A stretch of 64,000 bases of DNA from Malachius bipustulatus (lineage: Eukaryota > Arthropoda > Insecta > Coleoptera > Melyridae): positions 41,679,735 to 41,743,734 of the forward strand of contig OU342636.1 of NCBI GenBank assembly GCA_910589415.1. Reading direction: 5' to 3'. Under the pieces are notes generated by a model that searched no databases, had not been told where the DNA came from, and saw nothing but the letters and a program-made list of their open reading frames with translations. Both the position numbers and the translations under genes were made by a program. Below are positions 43,354 to 60,816 of the stretch, piece by piece. Each line of letters starts with the position of its first letter. Position 1 is the first letter of the stretch.

Positions 43354-46300
43354 ATGACTGAATTAGAGGTGAGTGAAATAGGCAGTAGGCAATAAATTTT
43401 TTAGTATTTAATAATATCAATTCTATTGGAATAAATTTAAATTATTGAAAGATCAACTAAATCAAGCCTCTATGAAAACTCGCCTTGTACGGGTCCAGAA
43501 CGGCCACCATGATTTTTTTAAATTCAGAATCCGGATATACAGATTCAGATGATTTCCATTCTGGGCTATAAAAACTGCCTTTTGTGTGTTGCTGGGTTTT
43601 TATTTCTCCAAATGACGGAGAAAGATCAACCCTATCACGTCTTTTGTGACTTTTTTTAAACTCCGGACCCTGGAGATCCGCCATGAATTTTGTAAGTTCA
43701 GATTTCCAGCTTTAAAAATATCTTGAATTGAAAGAACTGCCGATTGTAAGTTGTTGGATTTTTATTTCTGCGTGCAAATATTCTTACATGACTTCATGAA
43801 GTGGCATTCCAATTGTCGTTCAAGAAATAATATGAAATTAAGTAATGAAATTATCATCTTACCCGAGCCGGATGTTTAGCCACTCCCGTCGCTAACTGTT
43901 CATCGTTAACTTCACCCGAGTTCTAATACATGCAAACTATACACTATAATAAATACATATCTCGAACCCATTTATTTATTTTCGAATTATTTCAGGACCG
44001 TAAAGCTTTGAGAATAGGGGCGGACATATAAATGTGAAATCCACTCACATTAGCAATTATGACCAAGAGTACCTTTTTTGTGTAGAAAATATTGGCGCGC
44101 TTTTAAAATATCAATTGCCCAATGTCGTAAAGATATTGGGGATAAAAAAATCCCACACAACCCTAAAATCTCTGCCACTGGCATTAAAAAAAATAAACTG
44201 ATAAAAAAATGATAAAATCTGTACAAAACTGAATTCTGTATCTTATATGGTTCCCGAGATATCTTCAAAAAACTAGAACCATATATTTTTTTGACACCCT
44301 GTATCTTAGGGGACATACTTTGATGGGAATTTTTTTGTTTGTTTTTGACCAAAGATCTGCCTTTAAATTGTTAGCAGTATTAAAGATACACCCTGTATAT
44401 CGTCTGTTAAAATTGTAGCAACTATACAGTTTGTAACATTCTTTTGGTTTAAAAAAAAAATAAATTTGTTTTTTCCTTCCGATACACTTCATTCAAAACG
44501 AAAAATTGCTATTTTCACTTGTTTACTCCAGTTATAAAAACCATTTTTATTGAATTTTCTCAGACAATATTATGTACTAACCCCATACACATACACAAAT
44601 GAGTAAAATTGTAATTTTTATTTTTTCGTATAATTTTATTCTAATTTAATATTAATTTAATTAGAAATTAATTATTTTAATTAAAAATTGAATTAATTAA
44701 CTTAAATATTAATTTTCTTCAAGTACTTGAGCGGTTTTGGGTCGGAGTTTTCATCAGAAGACCCCAGATGTCCTGGATCTTTACCGAAAAACCAGAACAG
44801 CCCCCAGAAGTGCCCCTATGGATTGTATGCTGAACAACTGTCTGGAAGCGCATTCACAGCTCCGAGAAGTGAGAATAGGAGGTCATGGCTCTATCGCATC
44901 AGACCTTCTGTCGGACACACACCTTTCAAACCATTCGAGAAAACTCATGTGACTCACGATTGGGATGAACAACCACCCGATCCAAACCAGGTAAATCTTG
45001 GTAAAAAGAAAATCCTAATTTGCTGCTTTAATCAGACTGAAATGTGGTACTTACTCTAGGAAATACTTTTTTTATTACTGGTATCACTTTTTTTTCATAG
45101 ATGCGATGGGATCCATTTGACTTACCAACAGAAAAAACTGATTTCGTTGAAGGATTAAACACAATCTGTGGAGCTGGAGACCCCAAATCGAAACATGGGA
45201 TAGCCATTTATGTTTATTCTTGCAATTGTTCTATGAATGACCGCGCTTTTTATAATGCCGATGGAGACTTCCTATTAGGTATTTTTTTTTTTACTCCCTA
45301 TACCCTACTGTAAGCATTTGGATCACGCTTTATATCCATCCTTATTCTTATATACCAAAACTGTTTGAGGAGAGATGATACACTGAGATATCTGCAGCAG
45401 AATCTAAGAGGACGAAACCATTCGCCATAGGAGCAATTTGGTCACAGAATATATGCGTTCCTAAGAGAGCACTCTGGAGTTACAATGGAACGAGATAAAA
45501 CTCCCATCTGTTGTGAAGGTATCGTCCTGTTAGGTTTTGCACTAGGGGACCTTAAATTAACCCTCCTCAAAGAGGCCATGCTGCATCTATTTCACCACAA
45601 AACTAAATTACACATTTTTTTCACAATTACTTACACTCTTTGAACACGAAATTAAATGCACACTAAAATTTTCAGTACCACAAGAAGGCCAGCTGAAAAT
45701 AACAACAGAGTTTGGAAAACTGTTGGTTAATCCAAATGAAATTTGCGTTATTCAACAAGGAATGAGGTTTAAAGTTGACATTTCCAAACCGTCTCGTGGA
45801 TATATCTTGGAAGTTTTCGGGCAGCACTTCATTTTACCAGATTTAGGGCCGATAGGAGCAAACGGGCTAGCCAATCCCAGAGATTTCCTCTCTCCAGTGG
45901 CGAATTATGAAGACTTAGAACTTCAGTATGAAATTGTCTCAAAATATCAGGGAAAATTATTTATGTGCCAACAAAACCACAGTCCATTCGATGTTGTTGC
46001 TTGGCATGGAAATTATGTTCCCTATAAATATGATTTAAACAACTACATGGTTATAAATTCAGTTTCATACGACCATTGTGTAAGTTTACAATTATTATTA
46101 TTAAAGCTATTGTTTCAGTAATTTTCTACAAAATTATTTACAGGATCCTTCCATTTTTACTGTTTTGACGTGTCAATCAGAAAAAAAGGGAACGGCAATT
46201 GCAGACTTTGTAATATTCCCCCCTCGTTGGTCCGTTCAGGAAAACACTTTCAGGCCACCATATTATCACCGTAATTGCATGTCCGAATTTATGGGACTCA

Positions 46301-46638
46301 TTTTGGGTCAATATGAGGCCAAAAGAGGAGGATTCTTACCTGGAGGAGCCACTTTACACAGTATAATGACTCCTCATGGGCCAGATGTCAAATGCTTTGA
46401 AGCTGCCAGCAAAGAAGAATTAAAACCTACCCGTGTGGCTGAAGGAACTCAGGTAGGTAAAAGAACCGTATCCTTTTTTTCAAAAAAATAATAACTATTT
46501 TTTCAGGCATTTATGTTTGAGAGTTGCTTAGGATTAGCAGTGACAAAATGGGGAGCTAAAACCTGTCAAAAATTAGATCCGGATTACTTTAAATGCTGGC
46601 AGGGGTTACCCAAGAATTTTACTGGTTCAAAAAAATAA
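43354..46638 (+). CDS. hgo: Homogentisate 1,2-dioxygenase
   Basis: Fe(II) enzyme that opens the ring of homogentisate to maleylacetoacetate in tyrosine and phenylalanine breakdown (cytosol). Exons: 43354-43368, 44724-44990, 45101-45278, 45676-46079, 46144-46452, 46507-46638; 434 residues against 445 in human. Exon 1 is a five-codon exon (MTELE) with donor GAG|GTGAGT, joined to [20 protein letters not shown]. Further matches include [78 protein letters not shown] and FVIFPPRW. The three iron ligands are visible: His330 and Glu336 in [12 protein letters not shown], and His366 in MTPHGPD. Stop TAA at 46636 with AATAAA at 46676-46681, so the 3' UTR is very short. The gene converges on Caf1-55. 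Confidence 0.97.
43369..44723. other. HGD intron 1 with a degenerate repeated unit
   Basis: Two related stretches, about 43490-43610 (GCCACCATGATTTTTTTAAA, ... TTTTTATTTCTCC) and about 43667-43770 (CGCCATGAATTTTGTAAG, ... TTTTTATTTCTGC), suggest a decayed tandem unit. About 44288-44400 is bracketed by ACACCCTGTAT on both sides (direct, not inverted), probably scraps of the CAGGGTG-type elements. No gene seen. Confidence 0.35.
45279..45675. other. HGD intron 3
   Basis: No element recognised. The last part includes the branch/acceptor region before 45676. Confidence 0.35.
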
Positions 46639-47747
46639 AATTAAGTTTAAAAGAATTTTTTTTTGCTTATTACATAATAAATTCTTATACATACAAGTAC
46701 AAGTAGTGCATCATTTTCCTCCTCATAACAAAATATTTTTTTTTCAATACTAGACTGATCCAAATATAACAAAAGATTAATAAATAAATAAACCTTCACT
46801 GTTCTATTACAAGGGATTTTAAAAACAAAAACTTTTAAAACCGATATATTTCAAATATAAGACAAATACTATCATTAAAGAAAGTCAAGTTGAATTTTTT
46901 GTTAAGAAAAAAATGTCTGCATTCAGCAGAAAAAAATCGCTATGCGATAATTAATGATAAGGAATCGATGACATGACAGTGTTGAAAAATAATAATAATA
47001 TCCTCTTTCTTCCATGCTATGGAAAGTATGTCCCAAAGTTCCATGGACACAGAGTAAACACAGAATCCCGAGGTCAAAATATTATGAAGACTTAACAGAA
47101 AATATTTTCCACCCAAAATTGCACCCTTTTCAAGGCATAGTCCTTAAAAGAATGTCAACCAAAAACACATTTTCCAAAAATGAGAAACTTTAAAATTTCA
47201 CTACCCACTACTATTGTTAATAATAATGAATTTCTTGCATTATTTCATTTTTATTTCATGCCAGAAAATTTCCATTAGACAAAGGGCCGGTTGCAAGAAT
47301 GTGATTAAAAATGACGCAAACCGCAGCATAGCATAACAAACAGAATATAACAATAACAAAACAAAAAAATAATGAAAGTAAATACACCCAAATAATATAA
47401 ACCAACAAAAAATAATATATAGGAATAAGAATTTATTGCTTTTGATAGTGTGCAGCGAACAATAAATTATTAGTGGATAAACTAATATTAAATAGTATAA
47501 TTTCAGTTAAATTGGCATACTTTTAAACCAAGATTCTGTGGTTACTTTAAGTTCATGGAATATTGAGACACCTGTAAATTATATTTGGAAATGCGATATA
47601 AAATAAAAAATAAAATAAGAAACAAAATATTCAGAAATTCACTTGAAACTTTACCACATGTAACAAATCAATTCATTCATACACAATGGAAATTCTACAC
47701 TATAAAAAATACAAAACATAAGATTAGAATAATTTAAATTTACAAGA
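46639..47747. other. Spacer between convergent HGD and Caf1-55
   Basis: Contains the HGD poly(A) signal at 46676-46681 and a TTTATT at 47432-47437 that could serve Caf1-55 on the minus strand. A lone MITE end (GGGCCGGTTGCAAG) lies at about 47284. No gene seen. Confidence 0.45.
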
Positions 47748-53170
<5,423 letters not shown>

Positions 53171-53440
53171 CCTTTGGCAGTGGAGCGGAGATTTTCAAAT
53201 TCAATAAAATTTCACTTATAAATAATAAAATAAACAAGGCTTCAAACGGAAACCCGCCAACCGCTAAGCAACAAGCAACCAAGAACAGAAAAACGTAACC
53301 TCACAAAAACTAAATTGAATTGAATCACTCAAATAGCAAAGTCAAAAGTCAAGCTTCAACAACTTGAGTAACGGTCAATAGTCAATTTCCTAGATAAAGT
53401 AAACTTTTAGGATATATAATGTTATCCTGCTGAGAGTAGG

Positions 53441-53474
53441 GAACCTGCATTACCGACACTAACGCTTACTAGCA
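53441..53474. repeat. 34-base sequence shared with the RACK1 upstream region
   Basis: GGGAACCTGCATTACCGACA followed by CTAACGCTTACTAG, two differences from 24538-24571. It lies about 270-305 bases upstream of the Caf1-55 ATG, in the same orientation relative to the gene as the RACK1 copy. Confidence 0.6.
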
Positions 53475-53788
53475 CTACACTAAACAAAACCTTGTTATGG
53501 TAGTTTAAAAATCAGTTTTTGTGTGGATGGTATTTAAAAAAAATATTCAAAAAAAAGGGAACTGAAACATCAAATAAATAAATTAAAAATAAAATAAAAA
53601 TGTATTTGTTTATTAAAATTGTTATTAAAAAAAACACACCGCTAAGTAAGAAAGTACCTACTGACTGACTATTCAACAAAAAATATTAACACAAGAACAC
53701 ATTCTCTTTTTGGTATAAAAATTAAAAATCTAAACTTTTCTTAGGCATTGAAGCGAAAGTTACAAAAAAAAATATCATAAAAATAACA
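53475..53788. other. Spacer upstream of Caf1-55
   Basis: A-rich sequence, nothing recognised. Confidence 0.3.
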
Positions 53789-54193
53789 AGGTACCATTGA
53801 ATTTTTACGCCGACAAGTAATAGTCGAGATATAAGGCCTTAAAGTGTCACGAGACCGTAATAGTAGCTACCGGTTCCGTCAGGTCTTTGGTCAGGGTAGT
53901 TTTTTTTTCATTTTACGAACATTTGAAGGAAAAAAAAAACCTATACCCTAACCAAAGACCTGAAAGTAATAGTTAAGAAATAAGGCCTTAAAGTGTCATT
54001 ATCCTTGACCTAATAGATATCTTCGAACATATGCGCTCGAACAGGAAGCACGCTCTCCATCATCGTGTATATAGCGACGATGGAGCGCATATGTACGAAG
54101 ATACGTATTATTAGGGCAAGGATGATGACACTTTAAGGCCTTATTTCTTATTTCTCGACTATTACTTGCCGGTGCAAAAATTCAATGGTACCT
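53789..54193. mobile_element. Palindromic element containing two smaller hairpins
   Basis: AGGTACCATTGAATTTTTAC on the left pairs with GCAAAAATTCAATGGTACCT on the right, followed inward by AAGTAATAGTCGAGATATAA / TTTCTCGACTATTACTTG and GGCCTTAAAGTGTCA / TGACACTTTAAGGCC. Inside, 53878-53963 is a hairpin (TCAGGTCTTTGGTCAGGGTA / TACCCTAACCAAAGACCTGA), and about 54017-54105 another (ATCTTCGAACATATGCGCTC / GAGCGCATATGTACGAAGAT). Confidence 0.8.
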
Positions 54194-54577
54194 GGATACT
54201 CATAGAGACACAAGCCATCCAAAAGTAGAAGACAAATCGCCCTATACCCATGCCGCTTAATTCAATATTCACCTTTATTTTAATTTCGGTGAACTCTGGA
54301 GTTCAGAGTATTCCTGAGTTATGACTGCTGCCAACCATCGTAATCTATTGTATGGGGTAGTGGGATTCCATGAACATTAATAATAAAATAATATAAACAA
54401 TAATAATTTGTTATCAAAACAAACATAGAACATAACCTCGCTTTTCAATTATTTTCGTTCTTTACCTATTCTTTACGTACTGTTTACATTGTTTACGTAG
54501 AGGATGAATTCTTTACGCGTCAAGGCACATATCACCTTGAATAATCCATGATACAACAAACTTTACAAGATATATGG
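54194..54577. other. Spacer
   Basis: No gene or clear repeat recognised. Confidence 0.3.
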
Positions 54578-54807
54578 GGTGGAGTGCTAGAACGCTAATT
54601 AAAGATTTGTCAGATATTTATTGATTTTAAATTGCAAATTTTGAAAATAGGGTGAACATTTTGAATGGTCTTTCATTTTTTATCAGTAATTAACTCTTCT
54701 AAAAGGGAGTAGTTTATTTCGAGCAATATCAGACCAACAATTTGACAGGGAATTTTAAAATCAGTAATTATCTGGCAGATCTGTAATTAACGTTCTAGCA
54801 CTCCACC
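54578..54807. mobile_element. MITE, group with GGTGGAGTGCTAGAACG ends (copy 2)
   Basis: The 230 bp element runs from GGTGGAGTGCTAGAACGCTA to AACGTTCTAGCACTCCACC. Its interior is the copy at 24576-24812 read in the opposite direction (AAAATAGGGTGAACATTTTG, CAGCAATATCAGACC-type core). Confidence 0.88.
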
Positions 54808-55076
54808 GATGATATTGTGGAAGTTATTCACGTCACCGCAGGTTATTCGCAAAGAGAATTAACTAGAGAGGAGTTATAATGTGTAGTAGAAAATTGGCAA
54901 CAAAATAGCGCCCTCCTCCAACCTGGCAAGAACTAATCTTAGCCGGCCCACAAACCGGTCCCATATTTAACCTTGACACAAAATGTCAAGTCAATTAAAT
55001 ACTATTGTTTCATTATATATAAAATCAATATGCATTTACCAATATTACATTTATATAGAATATAACAACTTAATAA

Positions 55077-56545
55077 TAGTAGCGTGTGTGAGTCGGAAAA
55101 AACCCCGAAAATTGTAAATATTTTGAGCCGGAACAAGATTACTTCCCCCCCTCGTTTTCGAGGATGCTGAACACGATGCCGTTGTCAGAATTTCTCTTTG
55201 GGGTTGCGCAACCCCTCAAAACGGCCAAAAACCACCCCCTAGAGAGATAAACCGCGCTTCAATCCATTTCCCTGCGAAAAAAAACCTTCCCCCCGTTTTC
55301 GAGGATGCTGAGCACAATGGAGGTGCTGGACATCGCGTGCGACCCCGACGAACCCCTCCACCGGCCAATACTCACCCCCGAAATGGGTGATTTTTTTTAT
55401 GTATATGTAGGCCAAACGATGGACTTTTTCGAAAAACTTTTTGAAAATTCAAGTACAGAATCACAATGGCCATAATTTAAAATTATTTTGGAGTATAAAG
55501 AGTGTCCCATATGACAGTGACATATCAAAGTTATGTTTTTTTAAATGGAATGCTCCTATGTTATTGCATTTTTAGATTGTCTGAGAAGAGGAAATAAGAT
55601 TGGCTTTTACAGTTGGTGTTTAAATTCAGAAGTTTTTGAGTTATAAACAAGTGAAAATCGTCATTTTTTCGAGTTCAAGGCCCTGTACAACGAAATCGGT
55701 TCAAGATAGAGAAAAACGGCTTACATGTCCCTATTTTAACTTTTTATGTACTATCCTATGGTATAGAAACATTTATTTTGTACTTTCTTTGATTTTTTTA
55801 TTTGGCGACGCGTGGAGAAATCTCAGATTTTTTCAAATTTTTTATCACCCGGTATAAACATTTCATCTACATCATAGGATAGTACATGAAAAGTTAAAAT
55901 AAGGACATGTAAGCCGTTTTTCTCTATCTTGAACCGATTTCGTTGTACAGGGCCTTGAACTCGAAAAATGACGATTTTCACTTGTTTATAACTCAAAAAC
56001 TTCTGAATTTAAACACCAACTGTAAAAGCCAATCTTATTTCCTCTTCTCAGACAATCTAAAAATGCAATAACATAGGAGCATTCCATTTAAAAAAACATA
56101 ACTTTGATATGTCACTGTCATATGGGACACTCTTTATACTCCAAAATAATTTTAAATTATGGCCATTGTGATTCTGTACTTGAATTTTCAAAAAGTTTTT
56201 CGACAAAGTCCGTCGTTTGGCCTACATATACATAAAAAAAATCACCCATTTCGGGGGTGAGTATTGGCCGGTGGAGGGGTTGGTCGGGGTCGCACGCGAT
56301 GTCCAGCACCTCCATTGTGCTCAGCATCCTCGAAAACGGGGGGAAGGTTTTTTTTCGCAGGGAAATGGATTGAAGCACGGTTTATCTCTCTAGGGGGTGG
56401 TTTTTGGCCGTTTTGAGGGGTTGCGCAACCCCAAAGAGAAATTCTGACAACGGCATCGTGTTCAGCATCCTCGAAAACGGGGGGAGGAAGTAATCTTGTT
56501 CCGGCTCAAAATATTTACATGTTCGTCCGACTCACACACGCCACT
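55077..56545. mobile_element. 1.47 kb near-perfect palindromic foldback
   Basis: The left end TAGTAGCGTGTGTGAGTCGG and right end CCGACTCACACACGCCACTA begin arms of about 730 bases that stay nearly complementary to the centre at about 55811. Both arms carry the same GC-rich block (CGTTTTCGAGGATGCTGA twice, ACCCCCTAGAGAG), the AGTGTCCCATATGACAGTGA block shared with the Caf1-55 intron element, and the ACATGTCCCTATTTTAACTT block shared with Arp6 intron 2. Each arm contains the same short open frame (MLSTMEVLDIAC ... HRPILTPEMGDFF ... FENSSTESQWP). No known protein is recognised. Confidence 0.93.
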
Positions 56546-57278
56546 ATAATATCAGCAGTTAACGTAATATGGTAGCTGGTAGCTTTACCTATCTGTTAGG
56601 CGCTTTTCAACTTCATTGACCAGATCAGAATGTTACGAACTGCATCCTGCTCTTCTCACGATTGATTTTCATATTCTTCACCCTTCCATCTTCAGCTCTA
56701 CAACCGTTCCTTTTCTGCTGGAGTTTTGATTCAATAAAAACCTTAATTAAATTATAATTTAGGGTTTTTGACACGTAACATTCAATTTTTTTCACAATTT
56801 TCGCATTTTTTTGTATAAAAATATCTAAAAATCGCATTTAAAATTTACATTTTGAAAAAGAGAGGATATATTTAATTAGACCATTCAATGACCTACTATG
56901 TTTTCACAGGAATAAAAATTCACATTATGTTTCTATTAAATTTTTTTTTTTTAATTCTGTGTTGCGACACTATCGTTGCCGATGTGCGATTAATTATTAA
57001 GGGAATTTTCATAATAATATCACCATCTATTTTATTAAATTCAATCATCGAAAACTAACAAGAAACTTTCTTCAATTTTAATTAAATTGTTGACATGTAT
57101 CGAATTAAATCGTTTCGTTATCAGGCAACGTCGGTTTACTACAAAAGTCGACCAGTTTGAACATTATAAAATTTAACACAGCTTAATGTTCCGTCATTAT
57201 TTTCAGTTATCTATTTCTATTTACATTTTTAGATCTTCTAGGACCGGGGTTTTCTTGTCACAGAAAAAATTGTATATT
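56546..57278. other. Spacer
   Basis: AT-rich, no gene or clear repeat recognised. Confidence 0.3.
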
Positions 57279-57393
57279 ATACACAAGAAAAAAGTGCTAT
57301 TTTAGCTCTTGATGTGTTTGTCCCCTCTGTTTATGCGTCCGGGACGAAATCACATCTCGAGCTAAAATCTATCACTTTTTTTCTCTTGTATAT
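57279..57393. mobile_element. Small inverted-repeat element
   Basis: TATACACAAGAAAAAAGTGC and TATTTTAGCTCTTGATGTG on the left pair with CACATCTCGAGCTAAAATCT and ATCACTTTTTTTCTCTTGTA on the right. About 115 bp in all. Confidence 0.6.
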
Positions 57394-57733
57394 CAAATAA
57401 CTATTCTTAAGGGAGACTTCAATAGTAATTTTCGTATTTGCTTACATGTCAGTTATATTGTGCTGTTTCTAGCTGCTTACTCCATGGTCCCAATGATGGA
57501 GCAAAATTGATGTGCAATTATTGAACTTTATTTTATAGACTGTTGTAGGTATTTATTTGCACGATCCAATGGAATTTCTTGGATCCAAAGACATTACAGT
57601 TAGCAGCAAATGCTAAATTAAAATGTTTGCTTCAAAATTCATTGCTTTTTAATTACAAATCAACTTCTGTCAAGTTCAAAGAACAAAAAAGTTAAAAATA
57701 ACCGACTGAACTCTTCAATTACTTAAAAATAAC

Positions 57734-58450
57734 ATGAAACAAATTGAATAATAATAAATTATTATATCAATTACAGCAATCCGATTGTTGAAAAACAATA
57801 ATGCTTTCTGAACGACACACTTACTCCAACGGTATGGTGAAGACAGAGACATCGATGTTTCAATGGTTATTTCCATCTCATCAGTCTGTCACATCACCAC
57901 CACTAGAGAAGTGTGCCGATCAGAAAGAAAATCAAAAGCTTTAAGCAAAATGATTTGTCGGAAACATAGTGACTTGCATGGCAAATGCCATCTGATGACT
58001 GAAAAGTACAACTTTCAATGTGTCAATCAGAGATTCTCCCAGAGAAATCTGCAATTTTTCACTACCAACGCTGACAGTTCACTGAAAAACCAATTACCTT
58101 GCGAATCTCAGTAAACCAATCAGAGATGGAGCTAGCCACAAAGCTGTGTTCCTAGAAAGGAAGTAGTTTCTATGAAACAAATTGAATAATAATAAATTAT
58201 TATATCAATTACAGCAATCCGATTGTTGAAAAACAATAATGCTTTCTGAACGACACACTTACTCCAACGGTATGGTGAAGACAGAGACATCGATGTTTCA
58301 ATGGTTATTTCCATCTCATCAGTCTGTCACATCACCACCACTAGAGAAGTGTGCCGATCAGAAAGAAATAATTATAACCATTGAAACATCGATGTCTCTG
58401 TCTTCACCATACTGTTGGAGTAAGTGTGTCGTTCAGAAAGCATTATTGTT
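57734..58450. repeat. 197 bp exact direct duplication plus an inverted third copy
   Basis: 57734-57930 and 58172-58368 appear identical base for base (start ATGAAACAAATTGAATAATA, end GATCAGAAAGAAA; 438 bases apart). Directly after the second copy, 58378-58450 carries the reverse complement of its middle part (CCATTGAAACATCGATGTCT ... GTCGTTCAGAAAGCATTATT), so the right end can form a hairpin. Sequence between the copies resembles weaker matches at 17120 and 18205. Confidence 0.9.
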
Positions 58451-58965
58451 TTTTAAAAATAACAGATTTGATTGATTTCCATATGGTTTTTCCATGTTTT
58501 GTTAATACAATTTGTCAGCTTTGCAATGCGTCAATTTCCACACAGTTTCAAATCTGTTAAAAACTTTAGTCGTACCTAAATTAAACGTTAACTTAACAGA
58601 AATGCAGGTGACTGAACAATAAAGCAAAGTAATAATTGGAATCATGCCGGTATGGATTTCGTTGATTAAAACAATAAGGTATGTTGAATTATTTAACATT
58701 TAAAGAGGTCGTCAGTCATTTTTCTCAACATAAATAGGTACCTATGTTAAGATAATAATTATAAAAAAAAATAAGTAACAGTTCTCAGATACTTTCTGCA
58801 CTTGAATTAGTGTACCGTTTTACTGTTTCAGTAACATATTATTGAAGAGGTCCTCAGTACCATCACTTGGCGCTTCAAATTGGTAAGAGAAATTCTGAAG
58901 TCTTTATTTTGAGTAGAAAGGCAAAAGTAGGTATATGCAACATAAGTTAATTCTCGGGTTAATTA

Positions 58966-59211
58966 TTAGGAACAAGATTGTCCAATGTATTTGTCAATGG
59001 GTTCATATTTCCACTCACTCTCCTTGAAATATTCCAATTCTGTTCTTAATAGTCTCACTCTAGCTTGATGCATGTCTTGAATACTTTGTTGAGCATTTGC
59101 GGACACTATTTCAAAAAATCTTGTGCTTCTTGAAGCAGTTAATGAACCATCGTCTGTTCTTTCTTCACTTGGAGAAGCTAACACAGCTTTTGGAATATTT
59201 GAGGCAGACAT
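58966..59211 (-). CDS. Small uncharacterised protein, 81 residues
   Basis: An intact single-exon frame starts at ATG 59211 (MSASNIPKAVLASPSEERTD) and ends with a TAA at 58966, with TTTATT (AATAAA on this strand) at 58903-58908, about 58 bases after the stop. The middle and C-terminal half look helical and charged (FFEIVSANAQQSIQDMHQAR, RLLRTELEYFKESEWKYEPI, then DKYIGQ). There is no signal peptide or membrane segment. Codon use and composition look like a real protein rather than a chance frame. I do not recognise the family. It is divergent from the zinc-finger gene at 60278. Confidence 0.7.
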   Translation of the reverse strand: MSASNIPKAVLASPSEERTDDGSLTASRSTRFFEIVSANAQQSIQDMHQARVRLLRTELEYFKESEWKYEPIDKYIGQSCS

Positions 59212-60277
59212 CACAGTAATTATTATTTAGGTAGTTGATTTGGACTTTTTGATATTTATTTATTTATGTAATAAACTATAATAGCCAAGATGTTTTTCTT
59301 TCAGTTCATGTTATTTATAACAGTTTTGTAGCGTAAATTAGTAAAAATAATTGTACTAAAACTAGAAGGACTTTTTTCAATTTGGTTCGTTTTCAATATA
59401 ATATTGTCTAAGAAGGTTTTCTTTCACGCTTTCTTTTCTGTTTGTTGTTCTTGTTGATTAACTAATAATAATTGATTAATTAATTATTATTATTATTATG
59501 ATGAAATACAGTAAATACACTTCTTGCATGGATGGATGGACAGATGACAGATTACAATTATTAATTTTAGAATTCTATAGAAGAAAAATATAGCTGGCTA
59601 AATATACTAGTGCAAAGGCCATTAAAGAAACGAAGAAGAGTGTAGTGCGTTTGCGCATACAGACGCAGTCAGTGTGACGTCACTAGGCTGGGCTAATCAT
59701 GTAAGTTGCTGAAGTCAATCTATTAACGTTTCATTAAATTTCAAGTATAAATTTTAAAATTATCTGGCTAAACTTGAGAGTTGGGAGTCTCGATTCAGTA
59801 CTTCGTCATTACATTGCCTAATTTAATTTAGAAATTCTTCTATACTCCTCCTGAAATTCTCACCAAAACATATGAACACTATGGATTTAGTGGCCTCATT
59901 AGCTCCAGGGCTAACGGGTCATGTCACTTTCATAGCATTTTACGCGTTTTGCATACTCTATACTTGCCGATTGTCAATTATGTCAAATCATGCGTCAATC
60001 AAGCATCAGCCAATCCCATCTGAACATTTTATAACATAAGAAGCAGCAGGCAGCAGAAAAGTAAAATAGTAAAAAAGTCGTAAAGTTATTATTTATTAGA
60101 ATTATTTAGAAGTTGTAAATATTTATTGTACATTTTAATTATTCTTAATTTAATTTATACAATCCCAGTTTAACTAACCCTACGATGGTAATCTACTAGA
60201 AAATTGTAATAACATTGAAAACAGTAAATGTTCATCTTTTAAATGTATACAAATTCCAAAAACTGCAATCCAAAGTC
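59212..60277. promoter_or_regulatory. Divergent intergenic region
   Basis: Lies between the ATGs of the 81-residue gene (-) and the zinc-finger gene (+), so it presumably carries both promoters. An ATT repeat is at about 59483-59500. A CRE-like GTGACGTCAC at about 59669-59678 is the only recognisable motif. Confidence 0.35.
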
Positions 60278-60670
60278 ATGGGAGAAATTATGACTGAAGT
60301 CGAGGAAGTCTTGTACAGACCCAGTTACATCGTAAACGGCGATATGAAATACCAATGTGCTATTTGCTATGAATTGTATTCCACTTTGCAATTAGTAAGG
60401 AAACACATCAGCACTGGTCATAGAGAATTTTCCGAGAATACTCTCTTTACAGTGGTTGCGGAAAAGTCTACATATTCGGGTCCCGATGCATATAAGCCTA
60501 ATGTAGAGGTGGAAGCACCGGCACCATCAAAAAGTAACCTCGCCGAGAAAAGCCATATAGTTTTAAATCAAGACTCTTTCAATCAAATCGTGTCGTGTTT
60601 AAGCACCCTCTCCCATTCTGATGAACAAATTAGTGGAACTGATCTCGGAGCGCCGAATATTGTCTCTCAG
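60278..60670 (+). CDS. First coding exon of a C2H2 zinc-finger protein (partial)
   Basis: From the ATG at 60278 (MGEIMTEVEEVLYRPSYIVN) the frame encodes one C2H2 finger of the form CAIC-x12-HISTGH within KYQCAICYELYSTLQLVRKH, then an acidic, Ser-rich linker (EVEAPAPSKSNLAEKSH). A good donor CTCAG|GTAGGT follows VSQ at 60670/60671; translation beyond it is intron. An upstream in-frame ATG at 60215 would add 21 residues, but MGEIM is the more likely start because what precedes it looks like leader sequence. No following exon could be identified before the window ends. The exact identity is unknown; a DNA-binding nuclear role is inferred only from the finger. Confidence 0.65.
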
Positions 60671-60816
60671 GTAGGTACACTGATTGGCATTGGGTACACT
60701 GATCATTATTTGTAAACTTTTATAAGTAAGCTATACCATGTTGGCTGCATTATACTAGGTATGTAGAAATACACAGGAAAAGATAGCTATAATTTGGGGT
60801 ATAAACTGCTTTTCCA

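Noticed and set aside
43457..43684. 75-residue minus-strand ORF in HGD intron 1
   Set aside because: It coincides with a decayed repeated unit and has no recognisable domain.
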